Assembly: GCF_001426085.1 (NCBI RefSeq)
Contig: NZ_LMRR01000013.1
Coordinates: 18,548-82,547, forward strand
DNA from: Rhodococcus sp. Leaf278
GTDB taxonomy: Bacteria > Actinomycetota > Actinomycetes > Mycobacteriales > Mycobacteriaceae
DNA length: 64,000 nt
Direction of reading: 5' to 3'
Positions 16,744-25,047 of the stretch are shown here, piece after piece. Within the stretch, counting starts at the first letter, position 1. Each line of letters opens with the position of its first letter. Made by a program: the position numbers and the translations under genes. Below the pieces are notes generated by a model. It did no database searches. It was not told where the DNA came from and worked only from the letters and a program-made list of their open reading frames with translations.

Positions 16744-17924
16744 CCGATTCGATCTCGACGACGCTACGAGGGCGTGTCGTCACCGGTGAGGAAGTCATCG
16801 AGGACGGCGTGCTTGCACTGGCGGGAGATCGGATCTCGTGGGTGGGGCCCGCACAACTCTGGACGGGAGATGCAGTACCGCAGTCTGATTCGACAATCCT
16901 GCCGGGTTTGGTCGATGTGCACTGTCACGGCGGTGCGGGGGCATCGTTCCCCGATTCCGCAGCCGCCGATCTCATGACGGCGGTGCGGCATCACCGCTCC
17001 CGCGGCACCACGACGATGCTTGCCTCTCTGGTGTCGGCACCATCCGAACGGCTGATCGGGCAGACGTCGCTGTTGGCCGATCTGTACGAATCCGGTGATA
17101 TCGCCGGGGTGCACGTCGAGGGTCCGTTTCTGTCGGTCGCCCGCTGCGGCGCACAGGATCCGGGCTCGCTTCGCAGCGGTGACACCGGACTTCTGGCGGA
17201 CATCATCGGCGCGGGCAGGGGAGCGGTCCGGTCGATGACTCTCGCACCGGAGGTCGACGGATTCGCCGCTGTTGCGCAGATCCTGAGAGAGAACGACATC
17301 GTGCCGAGCATCGGGCATACGGACGCCGACGCTCTGACCACCCGCCGCGGTATCGAGATGCTGGGGGGCGGCCCGATCACGGCGACGCACCTGTTCAACG
17401 GAATGCCGACCTGGCACCACCGAGCACCCGGGCCTGTGAGCGAATGTCTGGCCGCCGCGGCGCGCGGAGGCATGGTGCTCGAATTGATCGGAGACGGAGT
17501 ACATCTCGCCGACGAGACGGTGCGCGCGGTATTCGATCTCGTCGGCGGTACGCAGATCGCGCTGGTGTCCGACGCGATGGCCGCCGCCGGTATGGTCGAC
17601 GGCCGCTATCGACTCGGGCCTTTGGACGTGACCGTCCAGCACTCGGTCGCACGACTCTCTCGTGGCGCCGATCCGGAGACAGCACCGATCGCGGGTGGAA
17701 CCGCGACGGTATTGGACCTGGTGCGCCGGGCCGTGCAGGACGCCGGTGTGCCGCTGGTCGAGGCGGTGCGGGCGGGGTCGTCGACACCGGCGACGACGAT
17801 CGGTCTGGGTTCGGACATCGGTTGTCTCCAGCCGGGAATGCGAGCCGACGTGCTGGTGGTCGACGGGACATTCGAGCCGGTGCAGGTCATCAGGGGCGGA
17901 ATCGCGATAGAGGAGGACAGCTAG
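16740..17924 (+). CDS. nagA: N-acetylglucosamine-6-phosphate deacetylase
   Basis: 394 residues, ATGA overlap with nagE. Amidohydrolase fold: PGLVDVHCHGG metal ligands, GVHVEGPFLS with the metal-binding Glu, PSIGHTDA and ATHLFNGMPTWHHR with His ligands, and SDAMAAAGM with the catalytic Asp. It removes acetate from GlcNAc-6-P to give glucosamine-6-P, needed both for cell-wall recycling and for catabolism. nagB begins at the very next base. Confidence 0.92.
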   Translation: MTDSISTTLRGRVVTGEEVIEDGVLALAGDRISWVGPAQLWTGDAVPQSDSTILPGLVDVHCHGGAGASFPDSAAADLMTAVRHHRSRGTTTMLASLVSAPSERLIGQTSLLADLYESGDIAGVHVEGPFLSVARCGAQDPGSLRSGDTGLLADIIGAGRGAVRSMTLAPEVDGFAAVAQILRENDIVPSIGHTDADALTTRRGIEMLGGGPITATHLFNGMPTWHHRAPGPVSECLAAAARGGMVLELIGDGVHLADETVRAVFDLVGGTQIALVSDAMAAAGMVDGRYRLGPLDVTVQHSVARLSRGADPETAPIAGGTATVLDLVRRAVQDAGVPLVEAVRAGSSTPATTIGLGSDIGCLQPGMRADVLVVDGTFEPVQVIRGGIAIEEDS

Positions 17925-18713
17925 ATGGAGATCGTGATCCTCGACGGAGTGGACGCGGTGGATCGAACAGCCGCCGACATCGTCGAGCGAACAGTTCGGG
18001 CAACACAAAAATCCACTCCCGTACTTGGCTTGGCTACCGGATCCACGCCGGTGGGCACCTATCGCGAACTGGCGAGACGTCACCGAGACGAGGGGCTGTC
18101 TCTCTCGCACTGTCGAGCGTTTCTGCTCGACGAGTACATCGGTCTCGCGAGAAGTGCCGAGCAGTCGTACTTTTCGTTCATTCGGGAGAACTTCGTCGAC
18201 CACGTCGATCTGGACGACGCCGCGGTGTTCTCACCCGACGGCGAAGCGCACGACATCGAGGCAGAGGCGCAGCGCTACGACGCGGCGATTGCGGAAGCGG
18301 GCGGCATCGATGTTCAGATCCTGGGAATCGGCACCGACGGACACATCGGCTTCAACGAGCCCGGATCGTCGCTGCGATCCAGGACCCGAGTGAAGACGCT
18401 TACCGAACAGACCCGTACCGACAATGCCCGCTTCTTCGACTCGCCCAATGCTGTGCCGCATCACGTACTGACGCAGGGCCTGGGCACCATCGACGAGGCG
18501 CGCCACCTCGTCTTGATTGCGACCGGCGAGTCGAAGGCAGAAGCGGTGGCCGCTGCCGTCGAGGGCCCGTTGTCGGCTCACTGCCCGGCGTCGGTGATTC
18601 AGTGGCACCCGCACGTGAGCGTGCTGTTGGACAACGCTGCGGCGTCGTCGCTGGCTCTCGCCGACTACTACCGATACGCCTACGCCAACAAGCCTCGGTG
18701 GCAACACTTGTGA
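17925..18713 (+). CDS. nagB: Glucosamine-6-phosphate deaminase
   Basis: 262 residues, start adjacent to the nagA stop. Family motifs: LGLATGSTPVGTYREL (near 36), FLLDEYIGL with the catalytic Asp region, and ILGIGTDGHIGFNEPGSS (near 132-149). It converts glucosamine-6-P into fructose-6-P and ammonia, completing the route from imported GlcNAc to glycolysis. The stop is one base from the stop of the opposing gene. Confidence 0.93.
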   Translation: MEIVILDGVDAVDRTAADIVERTVRATQKSTPVLGLATGSTPVGTYRELARRHRDEGLSLSHCRAFLLDEYIGLARSAEQSYFSFIRENFVDHVDLDDAAVFSPDGEAHDIEAEAQRYDAAIAEAGGIDVQILGIGTDGHIGFNEPGSSLRSRTRVKTLTEQTRTDNARFFDSPNAVPHHVLTQGLGTIDEARHLVLIATGESKAEAVAAAVEGPLSAHCPASVIQWHPHVSVLLDNAAASSLALADYYRYAYANKPRWQHL

Positions 18714-18714
18714 A

Positions 18715-19542
18715 TCAGCTGCGGGCAAACTCCGATGCGCGGGTGATCTGTTCGTCCGACGGCCGGACGCCGGTGTAGAGGACGAATTGCTCGGCCGCTT
18801 GCAGGGCAATGACTTCGGCACCGGTGATGACAGGCTTGCCGGCCGCTCGGGCCGCCACGATCAGCGGTGTTTCCGATGGCATGGCGACCACGTCGAACAC
18901 AGCCTGCGCCGCACCGATCTGTTCGTCGGTGAACGGCATGGAATCGGCTCCGGGACCTCCGGCCATGCCTAGCGGGGTGACGTTCACCAACAGATCCGCG
19001 GCCACTGCCTCGGCAGACCATTCGTAGCCGTAGTTCTCGGCCAGGGCGGGACCGGTGCGCGCGTTACGGGCAACGACGGTGCCGCGGGTGAAACCCGAAT
19101 CTCGCAGTGCTGCAACAACAGCCTTCGCCATGCCGCCGCTGCCGGTGACGGCCACCGAGAAATCGGATGAGACGGAGTGCGTAGCCAGCAGATTCGCTAC
19201 GGCCTGGTAGTCCGTGTTGTAGGCGTGCAGAACGCCGCCCTCGTTGACGATGGTGTTGACGGATTCGATGGCGCTCGCCGACTCGTGCATCACGTCGACC
19301 AGTTCGATGACGTCTTCCTTGAACGGCATGGAGACGGCGCAGCCTCGAATGCCCAGCGCGCGTACGCCTCCTACGGCGGCCGCAAGATCGGTGGTGGTGA
19401 ATGCCTTGTAGACGAAGTTCAGGCCCAACTCGTCGTACAGGTAGTTGTGGAAGCGTGTTCCGAAGTTGCTCGGTCGGCCGGACAGAGACATGCAGAGCTG
19501 GGTCTCACGGTTGAGAAAGCTGCGCGACGGTGCCGTTGACAT
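18715..19542 (-). CDS. Shikimate dehydrogenase-like protein (AroE family, non-canonical)
   Basis: 275 residues from ATG 19542. N-terminal substrate domain with SLSGRPSNFGTRFHNYLYDE and SMPFKEDVIELVD, and an NADP domain with VAVTGSGGMAKAVVAAL (near 120-136) and VNVTPLGMAGG. Canonical AroE has a GxPxxHSxSP motif; here the start is rewritten as SGRPSNFGTRFHN, which resembles the Haemophilus HI0607-type shikimate dehydrogenase-like group. It is therefore likely an NADP-dependent oxidoreductase with weak or altered shikimate activity, not the main aro enzyme. Confidence 0.8.
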   Translation of the reverse strand: MSTAPSRSFLNRETQLCMSLSGRPSNFGTRFHNYLYDELGLNFVYKAFTTTDLAAAVGGVRALGIRGCAVSMPFKEDVIELVDVMHESASAIESVNTIVNEGGVLHAYNTDYQAVANLLATHSVSSDFSVAVTGSGGMAKAVVAALRDSGFTRGTVVARNARTGPALAENYGYEWSAEAVAADLLVNVTPLGMAGGPGADSMPFTDEQIGAAQAVFDVVAMPSETPLIVAARAAGKPVITGAEVIALQAAEQFVLYTGVRPSDEQITRASEFARS

Positions 19543-19552
19543 TCGGATCACC

Positions 19553-20281
19553 TTACGCCGCGCACGTTGTTGCAACCGATTGGAGAACGCCACGATCGGC
19601 CTCGGTGATCGGTAGTTCGTACTGCGCGGCCACCGTGAGGTACTTGCCCGCGTAGAAGCAGTGGTAGGCCGGGTTCGGTGGCATCCAATCCGACGGTGTC
19701 TTATCGCTTTTCGATTGATTGTCGGGCCCGTTGACGGCCAGCAACTCGAACGAGACATCATTCGCGAACAGAACGCGCTTGTCCGGCGGCCACGCGTGCG
19801 CGCCCATGTCCCATGCTGCGGCGAGGGGGTAAACATGATCGATCTGGACCGCGCTTCCATCGGACTTGGTGAACTGCAACCGCTCACCGGAGTACGGGTC
19901 TGCGAGCGAACCCGACAGGACCACACAGTCGCGGGTGCCTGCCCGGAACTCGATCTCCGTCATCGACAGAGCCAGTACGTTGTCGCGGGTGCCGCACCCG
20001 TCGTGGCCGCCCGGCCCGTCGTAATCGTCCGTCCAGGCGGGTCCGAACACGCAGCCTTCGCCGCTCTTGCATCCACGCTCGTACCCGAGGGCGTCGGGCC
20101 GGGCGGCAACCACTCGAACCTGGTCCAGCAACTGCTCGATCTGTACCCGGGTGGGGCTGCCAGGTGCAGGCGCGGCAGGGGTGAAACCCGGGATGACGGA
20201 TCGGTCGCACGATCCGAACGCCGCCATCACCACCGCAGCGATCACCAGCACCGCCGCTACCCACAGTTTTCTCACACGCAT
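19553..20281 (-). CDS. Secreted HNH nuclease-like lipoprotein (DUF1524/GmrSD C-terminal type)
   Basis: 242 residues. Signal segment MRVRKLWVAAVLVIAAVVMA followed by AFGSC, giving a possible lipidation Cys25. The exported domain has the His-Me finger signature QIDHVYPLAAAWDMGA and later NQSKSDKTPSDWMPPN with Asn and Trp, as in DUF1524 proteins. Four or more Cys (CKSGEGC, CGTRDC) suggest disulfides. Likely a surface or secreted endonuclease involved in DNA use or competition; substrate unknown. Lies 10 bases upstream of the shikimate dehydrogenase-like gene on the same strand. Confidence 0.82.
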   Translation of the reverse strand: MRVRKLWVAAVLVIAAVVMAAFGSCDRSVIPGFTPAAPAPGSPTRVQIEQLLDQVRVVAARPDALGYERGCKSGEGCVFGPAWTDDYDGPGGHDGCGTRDNVLALSMTEIEFRAGTRDCVVLSGSLADPYSGERLQFTKSDGSAVQIDHVYPLAAAWDMGAHAWPPDKRVLFANDVSFELLAVNGPDNQSKSDKTPSDWMPPNPAYHCFYAGKYLTVAAQYELPITEADRGVLQSVATTCAA

Positions 20282-20370
20282 CCCATCATCGATCGTCCAC
20301 CGTCGGCCCCCGCGGCAGCATTATGTCGGTCCGTACCGACACGCTGCGGAATCCGGTTCTCAGGCGGGAT

Positions 20371-21276
20371 TCAGCGAACTTCGACGACGACCTTGCCGAG
20401 TAGATGCCCGTTCTCGACGAGGGCGAGGGCCTCACCTGCGCGGTCGAGCGGGAACACGTTGTCGATGCGCGGGTTCAGCACGCCCGACGCGGTCAGCTCT
20501 GCCAACCGTGCAAAGGCGGCGGTCGTGCGATCGCGAGCGACTCCTGAACCACCCCACTCGGATGCCAGCACCGGATCTGCGACGCTCACGATCGGTGTCC
20601 CGGACCGGGCGGCAGTCGCTGCCCCACGCAACGTCTCTCCGCCGACGAGATCGACGATGGCGTCCACCGGCTGGGTGACGGCGGCGGAGGTATCACTGCC
20701 GGAGACGAAAAATCGGGCACCGAGGCTCTCGATCCACTCCCGTTTGCCGTCGCTCGCCACTGCTACGACTGCGATACCGTCCGCCCGAGCGAGTTGCAGC
20801 ACGGCCGAGCCGACACCGCCGCCCGCGCCGAGCACGAGAACGGTATCGCCCGAACTTCTGGCCAACTGGCGCAGCGCGTCGTACGCGGTTCCCGCCGCGA
20901 CCGGCAAGGTGGCCGCCGCGGCCCAGGAGACCGTCTCGGGCTTGTGCGCGGTACTCGATGCGTTGAACACGGTGTACTGCGCGTAACTGCCGTGTCCCGA
21001 CGCGGTTGCCCCGAATACGTGGTCGCCCACCGAAAAGTCGGTCACACCGGTGCCGATATCGACTACGGTGCCCGATGCTTCCCGCCCGAGCACGGCAGGC
21101 AGAGTGATCTGCACCGTGTCTTTGCGGGTGCCTTTCCGCACCTTCCAATCTGCGGGATTCACACCGGCCGCGTGTACCGCGACGAGAATCTGGCCCGGTC
21201 CGGGCTCGGCAACGGGGAACTCGAGGAGGGACTCGGTTTCGGGTCCGCCGTATTCGCTGAAGCCGTACGCGATCAT
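20371..21276 (-). CDS. NADP-dependent quinone oxidoreductase-like protein (zinc-free MDR family)
   Basis: 301 residues from ATG 21276; the start MIAYGFSEYGGPE is typical. GroES-like domain with AVHAAGVNPADWKVRKGT, then a Rossmann domain VLVLGAGGGVGSAVLQLARADG (the AxGxxG variant). Zinc-binding residues are absent, which places it with quinone oxidoreductases/zeta-crystallin rather than alcohol dehydrogenases. Likely reduces quinones or enones with NADPH in the cytoplasm. Divergent from the SNF2 helicase gene; the two starts are 103 bases apart. Confidence 0.87.
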   Translation of the reverse strand: MIAYGFSEYGGPETESLLEFPVAEPGPGQILVAVHAAGVNPADWKVRKGTRKDTVQITLPAVLGREASGTVVDIGTGVTDFSVGDHVFGATASGHGSYAQYTVFNASSTAHKPETVSWAAAATLPVAAGTAYDALRQLARSSGDTVLVLGAGGGVGSAVLQLARADGIAVVAVASDGKREWIESLGARFFVSGSDTSAAVTQPVDAIVDLVGGETLRGAATAARSGTPIVSVADPVLASEWGGSGVARDRTTAAFARLAELTASGVLNPRIDNVFPLDRAGEALALVENGHLLGKVVVEVR

Positions 21277-21379
21277 GAGACCACTGTGCCTTATTTTCGA
21301 ACCGATCGGCACCGTGCGGAGTGGCTTCGTCCGGCTGCCTCACCGAGGTGATGTCGGTGCGTCCTGGTTGGATGGACCG

Positions 21380-24217
21380 ATGTTGCACGGTCTGTGGTCT
21401 CCCGGTGCCGGGCTGATGCTGTGGGACGACGAGATCACCACCGGTGACGAGCCCGACCTGCCCTCGGCTCATGCGCAGGTGCTCACAAGAACGTTTCGGC
21501 ATCGTGCTGCGGTGTCGTTTCCGGCAGCCGGACCTGGTGCGACCGCCCAGGCCCCGGTGCAGATTCCGGCCATCGCGCTCGCGCCGCACGACGCGGCAGA
21601 CCTGCTGTTGCGAACGCCGTCCGATCACGCGCTGATCTCCGGCGACCTACGTTTTCTGGCGCACGTCACGCGTGGAATCGAACGATGGGTCCGCGGTGGG
21701 CGGGTTGTTCCTGCGCTGAAGCTGATCGACGGGCAGTGGTGGCCACGGTGGCGTCTGGTCGGCGGCGAACGTCAGCGAGCCTGGCTCAGCGAACTTTCCG
21801 TGTCGATGCCGTCGGTGCAGCGAGCGAACGAGCGACCGAGAAAGATCCTCGACGACATGGTCGACGAGCTCACCGATCCGATCGTCAGATCGCTTCTCGG
21901 CAGGCCCGACTCGGAACATCCGCTGCTGTCCGCGTTGGTTCGTGACGACCCGTACAGCGATGGCACTCAGCAGATCTCGACCCTGTTGGACAAGTGGCGG
22001 GCAAGCCTCACCGTCGACGAGCCGTCTCTGGTGTTGCGTCTGCTCGAACCCGATGACGAGGCCGACGCCGAGACCTACGCCGACACCGACGAGTCGGCGG
22101 AGTCGTTCTGGACCTTGCAGGTGTGTTTGCGGGCAGACGGCGAAGCTCCGCGGCCGGTTCCGATGAGCCGCAAGGTCGATGCCACACTGCTGTCGATCGC
22201 CGTGCGCAAACTCGGCGAGGCAGTCGCCGCATACCCGAGGCTGCGTGATGTGCCGTCCCAGGAAGGCACCCTGGATCTGTTGCTCCCCACCTCGGTCGTC
22301 ATCGATCTGGTCGAACACGGTGCGATGGCGCTACAGTCCACCGGCACAACGGTGTTGCTCCCGCGGGCCTGGACCAGGCTGGACCCATCGATGAGGTTGC
22401 GCGTCGAGTCACCTGCAGTGACCAAAGCGGCCGCGGATCGCGCGGTCGGCATGGACGAGCTGGTGTCCTACGACTGGCAGCTCCAACTGGGCGACATGGT
22501 GCTCACCGAAGCGGAGATGAACAGGCTCGCTGTCTCGAAGGGTGACCTGGTTCGGCTTCGTGGTCAGTGGGTGTTGGCCGACGGCGGTCAGCTCGCACGA
22601 GCAGCGAAGTACGTCGCAGAGCATCACGGCGACGGAACCGCGTTGAGCACGCTGATGCGGGAGATGACGCTGGCCGACCCGCCGCCTGCCCCGGTCCAGG
22701 ACATCCGGGCCACCGGCTGGGCGGCCACGCTGCTCGAGCCCGGCGCAGTACCGGAGACGATCCCCGTGCCCGACGGCGTCGACGCAGTGCTCCGGCCCTA
22801 TCAGCAGCGGGGACTCGACTGGCTCGCGTTCATGAGCCGGCTCGGTCTCGGGGCGGTGCTCGCCGACGACATGGGTCTGGGCAAAACACTGCAGGTGCTC
22901 ACACTCCTTGCCCACGAACAACATCCGAAGCCGACGCTGCTGGTGGCACCGATGTCGGTGGTGGGCAACTGGCAACGCGAGGCCGCGAAGTTCACGCCTG
23001 CACTTCGGGTCCTCGTGCACCACGGCCCGGCTCGGTCGAAGGGCGACGATCTCGACCGAGAGATCGCCCAGCACGACCTGATCGTCACCACCTATGCACT
23101 GATGGCAAAGGACCGCGCGCAGCTGTCGGAACAGATGTGGCGACGAGTGGTACTCGACGAGGCGCAGCACATCAAGAACGCCGGCACAGTTCAAGCGAAG
23201 GCAGCGCTCGCCATCCCCGCGGAACACAAGCTGGCCCTCACCGGCACGCCCGTGGAGAACCGCCTCGACGAGCTCAGATCCATTCTCGATTTCGCCAATC
23301 CGGGAATGTTGGGAAGGCCGTCCGATTTCCGGAAGCGGTTCTCGGTGCCGATCGAGCGTGAGAACGACGAGAACGCCGTCTCACGTCTGCGGGCCATCAC
23401 GTCGCCGTTCATTCTGCGACGGGTCAAGACCGATCCGACGGTCATCTCGGATCTGCCCGAGAAGAACGAGATGACGGTGCGCGCCAACCTCACCGCCGAG
23501 CAGGCTGCGCTGTACAAGGCTGTCGTCGACGAGATGATGGCGCAGATTGCCGATGCGAAGGGTATGAAACGCAAGGGTGCCGTCCTCTCCGCACTCACTC
23601 GACTCAAGCAGGTGTGCAACCACCCGGCCCATTTTCTGTCCGACGGATCGTCGGTGCTGAAGAGAGGTCAGCACCGGTCCGGCAAGATCGGGCTGGTCGA
23701 GGACATGCTCGATTCGATTCTGGGCGACAACGAAAAGGTGTTGTTGTTCACTCAGTTCAGAGAGTTCGGCGAGCTCGTGGCACCGTATTTCGCCGATCGT
23801 TTCGGAGCCGAGGTGCCGTTTCTGCACGGCGGAGTGAGCAAGACCAAGCGCGATGCGATGGTGGAGAGGTTCCAGGGCGACGACGGTCCACCGATCATGA
23901 TGCTCTCGCTGAAGGCGGGTGGTACCGGGCTCAATCTCACTGCCGCGAATCACGTTGTGCACCTGGACCGGTGGTGGAACCCGGCGGTCGAGAACCAAGC
24001 GACGGACCGGGCCTTCCGCATCGGACAGCGTAAGAACGTCGAGGTACGCAAGCTGTTGTGTGTCGGGACGGTGGAGGAACGAATCGACTCGATGCTCGTC
24101 TCGAAACAGGGCCTGGCAGATCTGGCGGTGGGCACCGGGGAGAGCTGGGTGACCGAAATGGATACCGCGGAACTGCAGGAGCTGTTCCGGCTCAGCGAAG
24201 ATGCGGTGGGTGAGTGA
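21380..24217 (+). CDS. SNF2/Rad54-family DEAD-like helicase
   Basis: 945 residues from ATG 21380; upstream in-frame residues look untranslated. The N-terminal 450 residues are an SNF2-associated domain of unknown fold. The motor follows: Walker A LADDMGLGKTLQVLTLLA (near 495), DEAQHIKN (Walker B, near 595), LTGTPVENRLDELRSILDF, then helicase C with LFTQFREFGEL, GGTGLNLTAANHVVHLDRWWNP and ATDRAFRIGQ. These enzymes translocate on double-stranded DNA. The next gene encodes a SWIM zinc-finger protein and overlaps the stop codon, a pairing seen in many Actinobacteria. Role in DNA repair or chromatin remodelling is inferred. Confidence 0.92.
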   Translation: MLHGLWSPGAGLMLWDDEITTGDEPDLPSAHAQVLTRTFRHRAAVSFPAAGPGATAQAPVQIPAIALAPHDAADLLLRTPSDHALISGDLRFLAHVTRGIERWVRGGRVVPALKLIDGQWWPRWRLVGGERQRAWLSELSVSMPSVQRANERPRKILDDMVDELTDPIVRSLLGRPDSEHPLLSALVRDDPYSDGTQQISTLLDKWRASLTVDEPSLVLRLLEPDDEADAETYADTDESAESFWTLQVCLRADGEAPRPVPMSRKVDATLLSIAVRKLGEAVAAYPRLRDVPSQEGTLDLLLPTSVVIDLVEHGAMALQSTGTTVLLPRAWTRLDPSMRLRVESPAVTKAAADRAVGMDELVSYDWQLQLGDMVLTEAEMNRLAVSKGDLVRLRGQWVLADGGQLARAAKYVAEHHGDGTALSTLMREMTLADPPPAPVQDIRATGWAATLLEPGAVPETIPVPDGVDAVLRPYQQRGLDWLAFMSRLGLGAVLADDMGLGKTLQVLTLLAHEQHPKPTLLVAPMSVVGNWQREAAKFTPALRVLVHHGPARSKGDDLDREIAQHDLIVTTYALMAKDRAQLSEQMWRRVVLDEAQHIKNAGTVQAKAALAIPAEHKLALTGTPVENRLDELRSILDFANPGMLGRPSDFRKRFSVPIERENDENAVSRLRAITSPFILRRVKTDPTVISDLPEKNEMTVRANLTAEQAALYKAVVDEMMAQIADAKGMKRKGAVLSALTRLKQVCNHPAHFLSDGSSVLKRGQHRSGKIGLVEDMLDSILGDNEKVLLFTQFREFGELVAPYFADRFGAEVPFLHGGVSKTKRDAMVERFQGDDGPPIMMLSLKAGGTGLNLTAANHVVHLDRWWNPAVENQATDRAFRIGQRKNVEVRKLLCVGTVEERIDSMLVSKQGLADLAVGTGESWVTEMDTAELQELFRLSEDAVGE

Positions 24218-24969
24218 TGGTCGACTTCTCGCAGTACGGAAAGCGCCGAAAAGCCAAGGGCGGCATCGAGTCCCGAAACAAGCGCGGAGCCTTCGGGCAG
24301 ACGTGGTGGGGTAGGCACTTCGTTGCTGCGATGGAGGACCTTGCCGATCCTGGTCGTATCGCGCGGGGGAGAACGTATGCGCGTCAGGGGCAGGTTCTCA
24401 CTCTCGGCGTCGAACGTGGGCAGATCTACGGCGAGGTGCAGGGCAGCCAGCTCGAGCCGTTCTCGGCCTCGGTCACCGTCGAACCGCTGACCTCGGGTGA
24501 AGTGGACGCGCTCGTCGCTCGGGTGAGATCGAATCCCGGGATGCTGGCCGAATTGGCGTCGAATGCCATTCCGCAGGCGTTGGCCTCGATGTTGCTGCCG
24601 CACGACAAGGGCCAGCTCGATTTCGATTGCACGTGCCCCGACGACGGGTGGCCGTGCAAGCACGCGGCGGCGCTGATGTACATCGCAGCCGAACACATCG
24701 ACGCGTCCGCGGCGACCATTCTGACCCTGCGTGGAGTGGACCTCGACCAGCTGATCGAGGGCGTGGGCGATGGAGGCGACGACGTCGATGCCGACGACTG
24801 GTTCGCCGATCGTGCGTCCTTCCCCGACCTTCCGCAGGTGACGTTCGCGCCCGCGATGGAGGATCTCGACCCGCTGATCCTGCGTCGGGTCTTTCGCGCC
24901 GACGGATCGCCCGAGGCGGAGGTCAGCCGAGCGTGCGCCGATCTGAGGCAGTTCTACGACCGGATGTGA
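24217..24969 (+). CDS. SWIM zinc finger protein, partner of the SNF2 helicase
   Basis: 250 residues from ATG 24217 (TGATG overlap with the helicase stop; GTG 24214 is an alternative). WWGRHFVAAMEDLADPGRIARG is the recurring N-terminal block of these partners. The SWIM motif CxCx(n)CxH is visible as DCTCPDDGWPCKHAAALMY (near 133-151). SWIM domains bind DNA or protein; beside SNF2 enzymes it probably guides the motor to substrate. The C-terminus is acidic (EGVGDGGDDVDADDW) and then unremarkable. Confidence 0.9.
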   Translation: MVDFSQYGKRRKAKGGIESRNKRGAFGQTWWGRHFVAAMEDLADPGRIARGRTYARQGQVLTLGVERGQIYGEVQGSQLEPFSASVTVEPLTSGEVDALVARVRSNPGMLAELASNAIPQALASMLLPHDKGQLDFDCTCPDDGWPCKHAAALMYIAAEHIDASAATILTLRGVDLDQLIEGVGDGGDDVDADDWFADRASFPDLPQVTFAPAMEDLDPLILRRVFRADGSPEAEVSRACADLRQFYDRM

Positions 24970-24976
24970 ACGGATC

Positions 24977-25006
24977 TGGACTTACGTGGACATCCGACTA
25001 TAGGAT
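24977..25006 (+). promoter_or_regulatory. Candidate promoter of the valine catabolic operon
   Basis: TGGACT (24977-24982) and TAGGAT (25001-25006) are separated by 18 bases and resemble housekeeping -35 and -10 boxes. The predicted transcript start is about 35 bases before mmsA. No obvious operator palindrome overlaps it. Confidence 0.4.
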
Positions 25007-25047
25007 GGGCGTACTTCAATTTCCAGGCTCCAGGACGGACTGATTCC

